Positions 1-7,573 are shown, counted from the stretch's first letter. The stretch: 10,422 nucleotides of DNA from Acidisphaera sp035272265 (GCA_035272265.1 DATEQV010000510.1:1-10422); one strand, 5' to 3'. Numbers and translations are program-made. Notes: generated by a model from the sequence alone, not told the origin.

Positions 1-321
1 GCGCGCGGCGCCTTGGGGTCGTCAGGCCGGGACGAAGAAACGACCCGTGTCAGCCGAACCAAGAAACGCAGCCAAGTGGGCGCCACTGGCTCGCCAGACA
101 AGGGGCGCTCGTTTCAACCCATGCCAGACAGCGCGGAGGCGCTTTTTGTTTCCCTACGTGCAGGTCGGAGAAGCAGTGCTGTTGGCGCGGGTCTTGTCGC
201 TTGTGGAGGAAGGGAGATTGGTTCTGGGCGGTAGCAATTGCCTGGAAGGCGGCAATAGGGATCTTTGGTCCCGTCGTGTGAGGCTGGCCGGGTAAGGACT
301 GCTGTCGGCCTGAGAGAACGT
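1..321. other. Intergenic region without a recognisable gene
   Basis: No reading frame here gives a protein I recognise. The open frames on both strands are short or run into it from the antisense of kdgK, and their translations are Arg/Pro/Gly-rich without domains. The stretch looks less GC-rich and more T-rich than the coding DNA to its right, fitting an intergenic region or decayed sequence. It holds a terminator-like hairpin at 130-151 and a perfect 6-base inverted repeat, ATTGCC/GGCAAT, at 237-242 and 251-256. A decayed mobile element or the tail of a gene lying left of the window cannot be excluded. Confidence 0.5.
130..151 (+). terminator. Possible small intrinsic terminator
   Basis: A 5-base stem AGCGC/GCGCT (130-134 and 139-143) with a GGAG loop is followed at once by a T-rich run, TTTTGTTT, on the plus strand. 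This is the layout of a rho-independent terminator, but the stem is short. It would end a transcript entering from left of the window; no plus-strand gene is visible within the window upstream of it. Confidence 0.35.
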
Positions 322-417
322 CGTCATTGCGAGCGAAGCGAAGCAACCCAGGGCCGCGTGAAAAGCGCCTGTCACGCGGTCCTGGGTTGCTTCGTCGCTG
401 CGCTCCTCGCAATGACG
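322..417. repeat. Palindromic intergenic repeat (REP/MITE-like, Bradyrhizobium/Rhodopseudomonas type)
   Basis: The left arm begins CGTCATTGCGAGCGAAGCG and the right arm ends CGCTCCTCGCAATGACG. They form an imperfect inverted repeat about 96 bases long: outer arms at 322-360 and 373-417, with the central pairs CCCAGG/CCTGGG and CCGCGTG/CACGCGG. The arms differ by a few inserted bases (GCGAAGCG against GCGCAGCGACG). From general knowledge this motif is dispersed in many copies between genes of Bradyrhizobium, Rhodopseudomonas and relatives; only one copy is seen here. It lies 3 bases past the kdgK stop codon, so its transcript could fold into a long hairpin that stabilises the 3' end or helps termination. 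It has no open frame of its own. Confidence 0.85.
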
Positions 418-420
418 GCG

Positions 421-1359
421 TTAGGGCGTGGCGGACGTCGGTGCACCCAGCACGATTGCCGGCATCGCGTCGCGGGGGATGATCGCGCCCCGGTGGCGGA
501 CGACGGCGCCGGCGAGCTGGTGGCCGATGCGGGCGGCGTGCTCGGGCGACATGCCGGCGCGGCGGGCCGCGATGTAGCCGGCGGCGAAACTGTCGCCCGC
601 CGCCGTGGTGTCGACGACCGAGTCGACCGGCTCCGCCTCGACCACCACCGAGTCCTTGCCGGCCGCGACGTAGGCGGCCGGGTGTGCAAGCTTCACCACC
701 ATCTCGCGCACGTCGGCCGCGTGGAGCCGCGCGATCAGGTCGTCGGCCGCTGCGGAGCCTTGCAGCAGGAAATGGTCCTCGACGCTCGCCAGCACGATGT
801 CGCTGTGCCGGAACATACGGTCGTACACCGCCCGGGCGGCATGGATGTCCGGCCAGCCGCGGGTGCGGAAATTGGTGTCGAACGCCACCAGGCAGCCGTG
901 CCGGCGCGCGATGTCGAGCGTCTCGAACAGCCGGTTGCGGCTCTCCTCGTCGAACAGCGACAGCGTGATGCCGGACAGGTAGATCAGCTCCGCCGCCGTC
1001 AGCACCGCCTGGACCTGCGGCGTCTCCGGCAGGTTGAACAGAAGGCGCACCGGCGCGGCATCGCGCCAGTAGAAGAAGCGGCGCTCGCCCAGTTCGTCGG
1101 TCTGGATCAGATAGAGGCCCGGCAGGCGGCCGGGCAGGCGCAGCACGTGCCCGGTGCCGATGCCCTCCTCGGACCACGCGCGCACCATCTCGTCGCTGAA
1201 ACCGTCGGCGCCGAGCGCGGTGACGTAGTCGGTCGGCACGCCGAGCCGCGCGAGATACAGCGCGGTGTTCAGCGTGTCGCCGCCGAAGCCGCGCGTCAGC
1301 GTGCGGTCCGGCAGCTCGACCAGCTCCATCATGCACTCGCCGACGCAGCACACGCTCAT
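421..1359 (-). CDS. kdgK: 2-dehydro-3-deoxygluconokinase (KDG kinase, PfkB family)
   Basis: Cytosolic kinase that phosphorylates 2-keto-3-deoxygluconate with ATP to give KDPG, which Entner-Doudoroff aldolase splits to pyruvate and glyceraldehyde 3-phosphate. The 312-residue product has the usual length. From recalled sequence it is strongly similar along its length to E. coli KdgK: GECMMEL at 7-13, RGFGGDTLNTALYLAR at 23-38, the LPGLYLIQTD and FYWRD segments near 79-100, and the PfkB signature DTTAAGDSFAAGY at 250-262 with catalytic Asp256, followed by RGAIIPRDAMP near the end. The start ATG lies 2 bases past the stop of the permease gene and has no clear Shine-Dalgarno, so translation is probably coupled. 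One oddity: the loop that reads VVKRG in E. coli reads VVKLAH here (221-226). A 2-ketogluconate kinase role (KguK-like) is a less likely alternative. Confidence 0.9.
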   Translation of the reverse strand: MSVCCVGECMMELVELPDRTLTRGFGGDTLNTALYLARLGVPTDYVTALGADGFSDEMVRAWSEEGIGTGHVLRLPGRLPGLYLIQTDELGERRFFYWRDAAPVRLLFNLPETPQVQAVLTAAELIYLSGITLSLFDEESRNRLFETLDIARRHGCLVAFDTNFRTRGWPDIHAARAVYDRMFRHSDIVLASVEDHFLLQGSAAADDLIARLHAADVREMVVKLAHPAAYVAAGKDSVVVEAEPVDSVVDTTAAGDSFAAGYIAARRAGMSPEHAARIGHQLAGAVVRHRGAIIPRDAMPAIVLGAPTSATP

Positions 1360-1361
1360 CG

Positions 1362-2648
1362 TCAGTGCGCCGGCACGCCGACCGCAGGTCCCGCCTCGCG
1401 CGCCGGGCTGCGCAGCGAGATCGTCAGGATCGCCGAGAGCAGCAACCCGGCCGCCATGAACAGGAACGATGCGCCGGAATTTCCGGTCACGCCGTTCAAC
1501 CAGCCGACGAAATAGGAACCCACGAAGGAGCCCAGCGCGCCGCAACAGTTGATCAGCGCGATCGCGCCGCCGGCCACGTTGCGCGGCAGCATCTCCGCGA
1601 TCCAGGCGAAGAACGGACCGTAGGGCGCGTACATGGCGCCGCCCGCGATCACCAGCAGCGCGTAGCTGAACCAGTAGCTCGATGTTCCGAGCAGATACGA
1701 GCCGTAGAACGCGACCGCACCGACGAGCAGGAACGGCCAGACGAACGGTTTCCGCTGCCCGCTGCGGTCGGAGTAGAACGACGCGATGACCATCAGCAGC
1801 GCGGACGCGAGATACGGCCCGGCCGACAGCCAGCCGACCGAGACGATCGACGACTCGCCGGCTGCCTTGAGTATCGACGGCAGCCAGATCACGAACCCGT
1901 AGACGCCGATGCTCCAGCAGAAATACTGCACCGCCAGCGTGATGACCGCGGGCGTGCGGAACGCCGCGCCGTAGTTCTTCACCGGCTTGAAGTGGCGCTG
2001 CTCCTCCTCGAGCTTGCGCTCGAGCTCGTCGCGCTCCTTGGGGTCGACCCAGTCCGCCTGATGCGGCCAGTCCTCGACCATCTTGCGCCAGACGAAGGCC
2101 CAGATGATCGGCGGCGCGCCCTCGATGATGAACATCCCGCGCCAGCCGAAGGCGTGGACGAGATAGCCGGAGACGATCGACATCCACAGCACGGTGATCG
2201 GGTTGCCGAGGATGAGGAACGTGTTGGCGCGCGAGCGCTCGGCCTTGGTGAACCAGTGGCTGAGGAAGATCAGCATTCCCGGCAGCACCACGCTCTCCAT
2301 CACGCCGAGCAGGAAGCGGTCGATGTAGAGCAGCCGGATGTCGGTGAGCAGACCGGTCGCGGCGGCGAAGATGCCCCACAGGATCAGGCTCCAGAAGATC
2401 AGCTCCTTGGCGCTGCGCTTCTCGGCGTAGTAGGCGGCCGGCACCTGGAAGAAGAAGTAGCCGAGGAAGAACAGCGCGCCGAGCAGCGACGAGGCGGCGG
2501 CGTCGATGTTGAGGTCGTGCGCCATGCCGCCCGCGGCGCCGAAGCTGTAGTTGGCGCGGTCGACATAGGCGAGGCTGTAGGTGATGAAGGCGATCGGAAT
2601 GAGCCTGCCCCAGCGGCTGGAATAGGCGCGGGCGTCGGTTGCCGGCAT
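1362..2648 (-). CDS. MFS sugar-acid permease, anion:cation symporter family (KguT/hexuronate-transporter-like)
   Basis: Inner-membrane symporter of 428 residues, about 12 hydrophobic segments in two halves with a charged central loop (about 192-227, rich in Glu, Lys and Arg). The first half carries the family's hallmarks: FITYSLAYVDRANYSF at 21-36, ALFFLGYFFFQVP at 58-70, and HWFTKAERSRANTFLILGNP at 131-150. The loop DRSGQRK at 294-300 is the MFS motif-A equivalent of the second half. From recalled sequence, these segments resemble the 2-ketogluconate transporter KguT and related hexuronate/sugar-acid permeases. I chose the ATG at 2648 because GGGAGG lies just upstream of it; an in-frame ATG 25 codons earlier adds only a polar, non-conserved stretch. 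It is the first gene of a two-gene operon with kdgK, suggesting KDG, 2-ketogluconate or a close relative as substrate. The exact substrate is inferred. Confidence 0.87.
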   Translation of the reverse strand: MPATDARAYSSRWGRLIPIAFITYSLAYVDRANYSFGAAGGMAHDLNIDAAASSLLGALFFLGYFFFQVPAAYYAEKRSAKELIFWSLILWGIFAAATGLLTDIRLLYIDRFLLGVMESVVLPGMLIFLSHWFTKAERSRANTFLILGNPITVLWMSIVSGYLVHAFGWRGMFIIEGAPPIIWAFVWRKMVEDWPHQADWVDPKERDELERKLEEEQRHFKPVKNYGAAFRTPAVITLAVQYFCWSIGVYGFVIWLPSILKAAGESSIVSVGWLSAGPYLASALLMVIASFYSDRSGQRKPFVWPFLLVGAVAFYGSYLLGTSSYWFSYALLVIAGGAMYAPYGPFFAWIAEMLPRNVAGGAIALINCCGALGSFVGSYFVGWLNGVTGNSGASFLFMAAGLLLSAILTISLRSPAREAGPAVGVPAH

Positions 2649-2879
2649 GGTTGTTTCCTCCCGCGCGACGTGCTGCGGATCGTGGTCCGGGCGGGTCCCG
2701 GCTTCCGCGAAGCGCGACGACACGGGACCAGCCTAGTGCAGGTTCGCGTCCGGCAGAATGGCGATTGTGCGGCGCTTCGGCGCGGGACGATGGCGCGCGG
2801 GGGGGAGCGCGCCGGCTCCCGGAGCAGGGATCGCGATGAGGTCGCTCAGCGGCTGAAGTCGCTCTGTATTGAAATCTGT
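2649..2879. other. Leader of the permease-kdgK operon and 3' region of thrE
   Basis: These 231 bases have no convincing gene. On the minus strand they end in the permease Shine-Dalgarno (GGGAGGAAACAACC before the ATG). A perfect GGGAGC/GCTCCC hairpin lies at 2803-2820 and a smaller TCAGC/GCTGA repeat at 2846-2856, both just downstream of the thrE stop. Neither has a T-tract, so they are at best rho-dependent or attenuator-type structures. Confidence 0.5.
2730..2735 (-). promoter_or_regulatory. Possible -10 element of the permease-kdgK operon
   Basis: TAGGCT on the minus strand, about 80 bases upstream of the permease ATG. Its first, second and last bases match the sigma-70 -10 consensus. The hexamer 17 bases upstream (TTCTGC) matches the -35 consensus poorly, so this is only a candidate. 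The same hexamer lies upstream of the PcfJ-like gene. Confidence 0.2.
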
Positions 2880-4142
2880 TCACCGCCTTTTGAACTCCGT
2901 CCGCTGTCCACCGTGCCGTCGCTCGTACAGGCGGTCGATGGCCAGCTTCGGAACGATGAGGCCGAAGCTCATCGCCAGAATGATGATCGTGGCGGTCATG
3001 CCGTCAGAGATCGTCGCGCCGAGCAGCTCCAACGTCGTGTGCGAGCCGTCGGCGAGTTGCAGAAGGCCGCTGGCCATGCGGAACAGAAACACGCCTGGAA
3101 TCATCGACACCACCGACGCGAAGCCGATCGCCGCGAACGGCATGTGCCAACGGCGCGCAACCGGCGTGAGGATCACCCCGACGGTGAGACAGGCGACCAA
3201 CGCACCGATCGCGGCGCCGGAGCCGAGCACCGTCAGCGCGCCCCACCGGAGAGCGTGGGCCAGCATGCCGACTGCCACCGGCCACGGCAGCATCATCAAC
3301 GGCGTGGAGAAGAAGATGTTGTAGGCGGCGACGGCTACGCCAGCGGCGATGATATCCTGCCACAAGGGTACGGCCCGCGGGGCGCCGTCGACCGGCAACG
3401 CGACGCCGAGAAGGGCGAGGCCGAGCAGCAGTCCCATCGATATCGCCACGATGACGAGGGCCGCATAGACCAGGCGGGCGGCGCCGAGATGGATGCGGCC
3501 CCTGATGAGGTCCAGCGCGCCGTTGAGCACGTGCGGCCCGGGCACCAGGACCATGCATGGGCAGACCGCGACGAGCCGCAGCGACGAGCTCAGTTCGTAG
3601 CGGACCGCCAGCGCGCCGATCACGCCGGCGAGCCACGCCGCGCATAACGGCTGCAGGAACACGTTGTCGCTGACCGTGGCCACGGCGCGGCGCATGACCG
3701 CGCCGGCACCGGCGCTGACGAATATCAGGATGGCGGCGGGCAGATGATCGACACCGAAGAGCACGGCCAGCGCCACCGCGCCGGCGGCGGCCGCGAGCGT
3801 GAACAGCCAGGTCGGCGCCGGCGGCGCCCGCGAGATGGCGGCGATCGTCTCCATCGCCGCAGGCTCGGGCACGGCGCCGAGTGCGCCGATCGCCCGCATC
3901 GCGGCGGCGACGCGCGCCATGTTCACGCCGGCAGGAACGGCGGTCACCGCGGAGATGATGCGGGTATCCGCGTCCTCCGCCTGAAGGTGCAGTTCTCCCC
4001 AACGCGGCATGATCCGCGCCCGCAGTCCGAGCCTGTCGCCGAGTTGCTCCGCCGCGGCCACGGTCTGCTCGGTTGACTGGCCGTTGACGTACAGGACGCG
4101 GGCGACGGCGAGGACAAGATCAGGACGCCGGTCCAGCCCCAT
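2880..4142 (-). CDS. thrE: Threonine/serine exporter family protein (ThrE_1 plus ThrE_2 in one chain)
   Basis: Membrane protein of 420 residues. Residues 1-110 are a soluble N-terminal domain that includes MPRWGELHLQ at 45-54, followed by about ten hydrophobic segments from 112 to 402. Two PG-containing motifs mark the two halves: VLVPGPHVLNGALDLIRG at 198-215 (ThrE_1, DUF1212) and SMIPGVFLFRMASG at 346-359 (ThrE_2, DUF3815). In enterobacteria these halves are separate proteins, YjjP and YjjB; here they are fused, as in Corynebacterium ThrE. Family members export threonine and serine, and some relatives have been linked to other small metabolites such as dicarboxylates, so the substrate is open. 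The start has GAGGA about 6 bases upstream. The gene follows fumC after 75 bases on the same strand and is probably the last gene of a maeA-fumC-thrE transcript. Confidence 0.85.
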   Translation of the reverse strand: MGLDRRPDLVLAVARVLYVNGQSTEQTVAAAEQLGDRLGLRARIMPRWGELHLQAEDADTRIISAVTAVPAGVNMARVAAAMRAIGALGAVPEPAAMETIAAISRAPPAPTWLFTLAAAAGAVALAVLFGVDHLPAAILIFVSAGAGAVMRRAVATVSDNVFLQPLCAAWLAGVIGALAVRYELSSSLRLVAVCPCMVLVPGPHVLNGALDLIRGRIHLGAARLVYAALVIVAISMGLLLGLALLGVALPVDGAPRAVPLWQDIIAAGVAVAAYNIFFSTPLMMLPWPVAVGMLAHALRWGALTVLGSGAAIGALVACLTVGVILTPVARRWHMPFAAIGFASVVSMIPGVFLFRMASGLLQLADGSHTTLELLGATISDGMTATIIILAMSFGLIVPKLAIDRLYERRHGGQRTEFKRR

Positions 4143-4217
4143 GACGATCCTCGCACCACGGCCGCCCCGAAGCGGCGCTCGCCTCGGAGCTATTGGTGCT
4201 CAGTGCCGGTCCGTTGG

Positions 4218-5624
4218 CTAGGCTTCGCCCGCCACATAGGGCTGGACCATCTTTTTCGGGTCGACGACGCGATCGAATTCCTCCTCGGTGACGAAGCCGA
4301 GCTGCAACGCGGCCGCCTTGAGCGTGAGATCGTGGTCCATCGCGTGATGCGCGATTTTCGACGCCTTGTCGTAGCCGATGACGGGGGCCAGCGCCGTGAC
4401 GAGCATCAGCGAGCGCTCGACGTATTCGTTGATCTTCTTCAGGTTGGGCTTCGTGCCCTCGACCAGGAACTTCCTGAAGTTCACGCAGCCGTCGGCCATG
4501 ATCGTGATGGAATGGGCGATGTTGAAGATCATCAGCGGCTTGTAGACGTTCATTTCGAGATAGCCGCCGGCACCGCCGAAGCCCACCGCGACGTCATTGG
4601 CCATCACCTGCACCGCGACCATGGTGAGGGCTTCGCACTGCGTGGGGTTGACCTTGCCCGGCATGATCGAGGAGCCCGGCTCGTTCTCCGGGATCTCCAG
4701 TTCCGCAAATCCCGCGCGAGGTCCGCAGGACATCAGCCGGATGTCGTTGCCGATCTTGTAGAGCGACACCGCCAGGGTGCGCAGCGTGCCGGACAGCTGG
4801 ACCAGCGCATCGTGGGCGCCTTGCACGGTGAACTTGTTGGGGGCGGTGACGAACGGAAGCCCGGTGAGCCGCGCGATCTCGGCCGCCGCCGCCTCGGCGA
4901 AGCCTGGTGCGGAGTTGATGCCGGTGCCGACCGCCGTGCCGCCGAGGGCGAGGCGATACACGCCCGGGAGCGCCGCTTCGATCCGCTCCAGACCGTCCGC
5001 CAGCATCCCGGCGTAGCCCGACCATTCCTGGCCCAGCGTCAGCGGGGTGGCGTCCTGCATATGGGTGCGCCCGATCTTGACGATGTCGCGCCATGCGTCG
5101 GCCTTGGCGCCGATCGCGTCGTGCAAGGCGGCGACCGCGGGCACCAGGCGCTGCTTCACGCCGACGGCCGCCGCGATATACATGGCCGACGGGAAGTTGT
5201 CGTTCGACGACTGCGCCATGTTGACGTGATCGTTGGGATGAACCGGCGCCTTGCTTCCGAGCGCCGTGCCCGCGAGCTGGCAGCAGCGGTTGGCGATCAC
5301 CTCGTTGACGTTCATGTTGAACTGCGTGCCGCTGCCGGTCATCCACACATGCAGCGGGAACATGTCGTGGTGCTGGCCGGCGAGGATTTCGTCGCAAACC
5401 TGCACGATCAGCCTGCAACGCTGATCGTCGAGCCGCTTGCCGGCATGGTTCGCGACGGCGGCGGCCTTCTTCAAGGTGGCGTACGCGGTGATCATCTCGC
5501 GCGGAATCAGATCCGTGCCGATACTGAAATGCTCGAGCGAGCGCTGCGTCTGAGCGCCCCACAGCTTGTCGGCGGGAACCCGCACCTCGCCGAGGCTGTC
5601 GGTTTCGACGCGAAAATCCGTCAT
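4218..5624 (-). CDS. fumC: Fumarate hydratase, class II
   Basis: Cytosolic, iron-independent TCA-cycle enzyme that interconverts fumarate and L-malate; the family is homotetrameric. The 468-residue chain has full family length and keeps E. coli FumC numbering at key sites: TGSGTQFNMNVNEV at 96-109, SSNDNFPSA at 139-147, GRTHMQDATP at 185-194 with His188, and the superfamily signature GSSIMPGKVN at 317-326 with catalytic Ser318 and Lys324. The ATG at 5624 follows a strong purine-rich Shine-Dalgarno (GGGAGGGAG), and the N-terminus FRVETDSLGEVRVPADKLWG is the normal one. It lies 42 bases downstream of maeA and 75 upstream of thrE on the same strand, so it is probably co-transcribed. Paired with malic enzyme it feeds fumarate towards pyruvate. 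No missing catalytic residues are seen. Confidence 0.97.
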   Translation of the reverse strand: MTDFRVETDSLGEVRVPADKLWGAQTQRSLEHFSIGTDLIPREMITAYATLKKAAAVANHAGKRLDDQRCRLIVQVCDEILAGQHHDMFPLHVWMTGSGTQFNMNVNEVIANRCCQLAGTALGSKAPVHPNDHVNMAQSSNDNFPSAMYIAAAVGVKQRLVPAVAALHDAIGAKADAWRDIVKIGRTHMQDATPLTLGQEWSGYAGMLADGLERIEAALPGVYRLALGGTAVGTGINSAPGFAEAAAAEIARLTGLPFVTAPNKFTVQGAHDALVQLSGTLRTLAVSLYKIGNDIRLMSCGPRAGFAELEIPENEPGSSIMPGKVNPTQCEALTMVAVQVMANDVAVGFGGAGGYLEMNVYKPLMIFNIAHSITIMADGCVNFRKFLVEGTKPNLKKINEYVERSLMLVTALAPVIGYDKASKIAHHAMDHDLTLKAAALQLGFVTEEEFDRVVDPKKMVQPYVAGEA

Positions 5625-5666
5625 CGTCTCCCTCCCGGTCGGTTGCGAAGCAGTGCCCGGCGCGCT

Positions 5667-7364
5667 TCAGCCCTGCCTGCGGTAGGGCCGGTAGCGAGGC
5701 TCCCAGACATTGGCGGCGATTCGTTCGTCGAGGACCGCTGCATCGGACGTGTCCGCCACGCCGTCGGCCTGCGCCTGACGCGCGACGGCTTTCGCCACGG
5801 CGAGCGAAACCGCGCGCATCTGGTGGACGGGCGGCAGAAGCCGTCCCTGCTTGTCGGTCACCGTCGGCGACAGTCCGGCGACAGCCTTGGCGGCCGCCAT
5901 GAACATCGCGTCGGTGACCCGCCGCGCGCCCGCCGCCAGGATGCCGAGACCCATGCCGGGGAAGATGTAGGAGTTGTTGGTCTGGTCGATCGGGATCGTC
6001 CGGCCCTTCCACGCGACGGGCGCGAACGGGCTGCCGCTTCCGATCAGCGCGCGGCCGTCGGTCCAGGCGATGAGCTGTTCAGCCGTCGCCTCGCTGCGCG
6101 ACGTGGGGTTGGACAGCGGGAAGATGATGGGCCGCTCGACATGCTGCGCCATGGTGCGGACGACCGCCTCGGTGAAAGCGCCGGCCTGGCCGGAGACACC
6201 GATCAGCGCGGTCGGCCTGGCATTGGTCGCCACGTCTAACAGGCTGATCTCGCCCGGCTTCTGAAGCGTCCAACCGGCGACCGCGTCCTTGCTTTGCACG
6301 AAGGGCGCCTGTTGCGGCGTGATGCCCGTCATGCCGTCGACGAGCAGCCCGTAGCGGTCCGCCGCGAAGAAGCGGCGGCGCGCGTCGTTCTCGCTCATGC
6401 CGTCTTCGACCATCGCCCGCAGCACAAGCGCCGCGATGCCGCATCCGGCCGAGCCGGCGCCCAGGAGCGCGATGCGCTGCCCGGTCAGCGGCACGCCGGT
6501 CACGTTGACGGCCGCCATCAGGGTGGCGGCGGCGACGGCGGCGGTGCTCTGGATGTCGTCGTTGAAGGTGCAGAGCCGGTCGCGATAGCGCGCGAGCAGC
6601 GGGGCTGCGTGGTAGCCGGCGAAGTCCTCCCACTGCAGCAGCACATGAGGCCAGCGGTCGTTGACGGCGGTGACGAATTCCTCGACGAACGCGTCGTACT
6701 CCGCGCCGGTGACGCGCGCATGGCGCCAGCCGACATAGATCGGGTCGTCCAGCCGGTCCTGGTTGTTGGTTCCGACATCGAGCAGGACGGGTAGCGTCGT
6801 GTCCGGATGAATGCCCGCGCAGCCGGAATAGAGCGCCAGCTTGCCGATGGAGATGCCCATGCCGCCGGCCCCCTGATCGCCGAGGCCGAGGATCCGCTCC
6901 CCGTCGGTCACCACGATGACGCGAACCCGGTCGAAGCGCGGGTCGGCCAGGATCTCTCGGATCCGATGCTTGTTGGGATACGAGAGGAACACGCCGCGCG
7001 GCTTGCGCCAGATCTCGCTGAAACGCTGACAGCCCTCGCCCACCGTCGGCGTATAGACCAGGGGCAGCATTTCCTCGAGGTTGCGCACGACGAGCGCGTA
7101 GAAGAGCGTCTCGTTGCTGTCCTGCAGTTCGCGCAGAAAGGTATAGCGTTCGAAATCGGTTTCGAATGCGCGCAGAACCTTGAGCCGGCGTGCCACCTGG
7201 TCGTCGAGCGTGCCGACATGCGGCGGCAGCAGCCCGTGCAGGTGGAAAATATCGCGTTCGCCTTCGGTGAACGCGGTTCCCTTGTTGAGCATCGGCGTAT
7301 TGATCAGGTCGTAGCCTGTCAGGTTCGTCTCGATGGGCGTGTCCGAGCCGGCAACGTCGGTCAT
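5667..7364 (-). CDS. maeA: NAD-type malic enzyme (MaeA/SfcA, oxaloacetate-decarboxylating)
   Basis: Oxidatively decarboxylates L-malate to pyruvate and CO2 with reduction of NAD(P). The 565-residue chain is the long, eukaryote-like single-domain malic enzyme, not the MaeB type fused to a phosphotransacetylase-like domain that rhizobia also carry. Visible sites: YTPTVGEGCQ at 104-113 with catalytic Tyr104, VTDGERILGLGDQGAGGMGI at 152-171, catalytic Lys175 in SIGKLALY, metal ligands Glu246-Asp247 and Asp270 in FNDD, the Rossmann loop GAGSAG at 302-307, and later LSNPTSRSEAT and QTNNSYIFPG. The conserved FNDDIQGT reads FNDDIQST here (Ser273). The ATG at 7364 follows AAGGAG at ideal spacing. It is the first gene of the probable maeA-fumC-thrE operon. 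NAD preference is assumed from the subfamily. Confidence 0.95.
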   Translation of the reverse strand: MTDVAGSDTPIETNLTGYDLINTPMLNKGTAFTEGERDIFHLHGLLPPHVGTLDDQVARRLKVLRAFETDFERYTFLRELQDSNETLFYALVVRNLEEMLPLVYTPTVGEGCQRFSEIWRKPRGVFLSYPNKHRIREILADPRFDRVRVIVVTDGERILGLGDQGAGGMGISIGKLALYSGCAGIHPDTTLPVLLDVGTNNQDRLDDPIYVGWRHARVTGAEYDAFVEEFVTAVNDRWPHVLLQWEDFAGYHAAPLLARYRDRLCTFNDDIQSTAAVAAATLMAAVNVTGVPLTGQRIALLGAGSAGCGIAALVLRAMVEDGMSENDARRRFFAADRYGLLVDGMTGITPQQAPFVQSKDAVAGWTLQKPGEISLLDVATNARPTALIGVSGQAGAFTEAVVRTMAQHVERPIIFPLSNPTSRSEATAEQLIAWTDGRALIGSGSPFAPVAWKGRTIPIDQTNNSYIFPGMGLGILAAGARRVTDAMFMAAAKAVAGLSPTVTDKQGRLLPPVHQMRAVSLAVAKAVARQAQADGVADTSDAAVLDERIAANVWEPRYRPYRRQG

Positions 7365-7464
7365 GTCGGGACTCCTTCACCGAGTGGCCAGCTTCCGCCG
7401 CGGCGTGCCGGTCTGCAACCAGGACGGTGCTGGATCGACCGTTCGTCGCGGCACTCGTGCGCCT

Positions 7465-7521
7465 CGTTCAGCGAGTCGGCCATCTCTCCCGGGCTTTGGC
7501 GGCGTCGCGGATCGCTGAACG
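7465..7521. repeat. Perfect 10-base inverted repeat in the maeA leader
   Basis: CGTTCAGCGA at 7465-7474 is matched exactly by its reverse complement TCGCTGAACG at 7512-7521, with a 37-base GC-rich spacer. It lies 101-157 bases upstream of the maeA ATG. In RNA it would form a long-stem leader structure; in DNA it could be a split operator. Function is not shown by the sequence. Confidence 0.45.
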
Positions 7522-7573
7522 TGTCGCCTGTCACCCTAGCGGATGACCGACCGGCCGTGCTTCACGTCTGATT

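Noticed and set aside
50..1351. A 433-codon minus-strand frame covering kdgK and the intergenic region
   Set aside because: It is out of frame with KdgK, low complexity, and reads through the palindromic repeat.
421..2883. A continuous 820-codon minus-strand frame that could be read as a large fusion ending in KDG kinase
   Set aside because: Above 1359 this frame is Arg-rich and without domains, whereas a different minus-strand frame there encodes a clear 12-helix permease with its own Shine-Dalgarno.
1365..3647. A 760-codon plus-strand open frame
   Set aside because: It is antisense to the permease and thrE; its Arg/Asp/Glu/Gln/His-rich translation is typical of the reverse of hydrophobic GC-rich genes.
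4203..6239. A 678-codon plus-strand open frame
   Set aside because: It is antisense to fumC and maeA, both of which have intact catalytic motifs; the antisense product has no recognisable domain.
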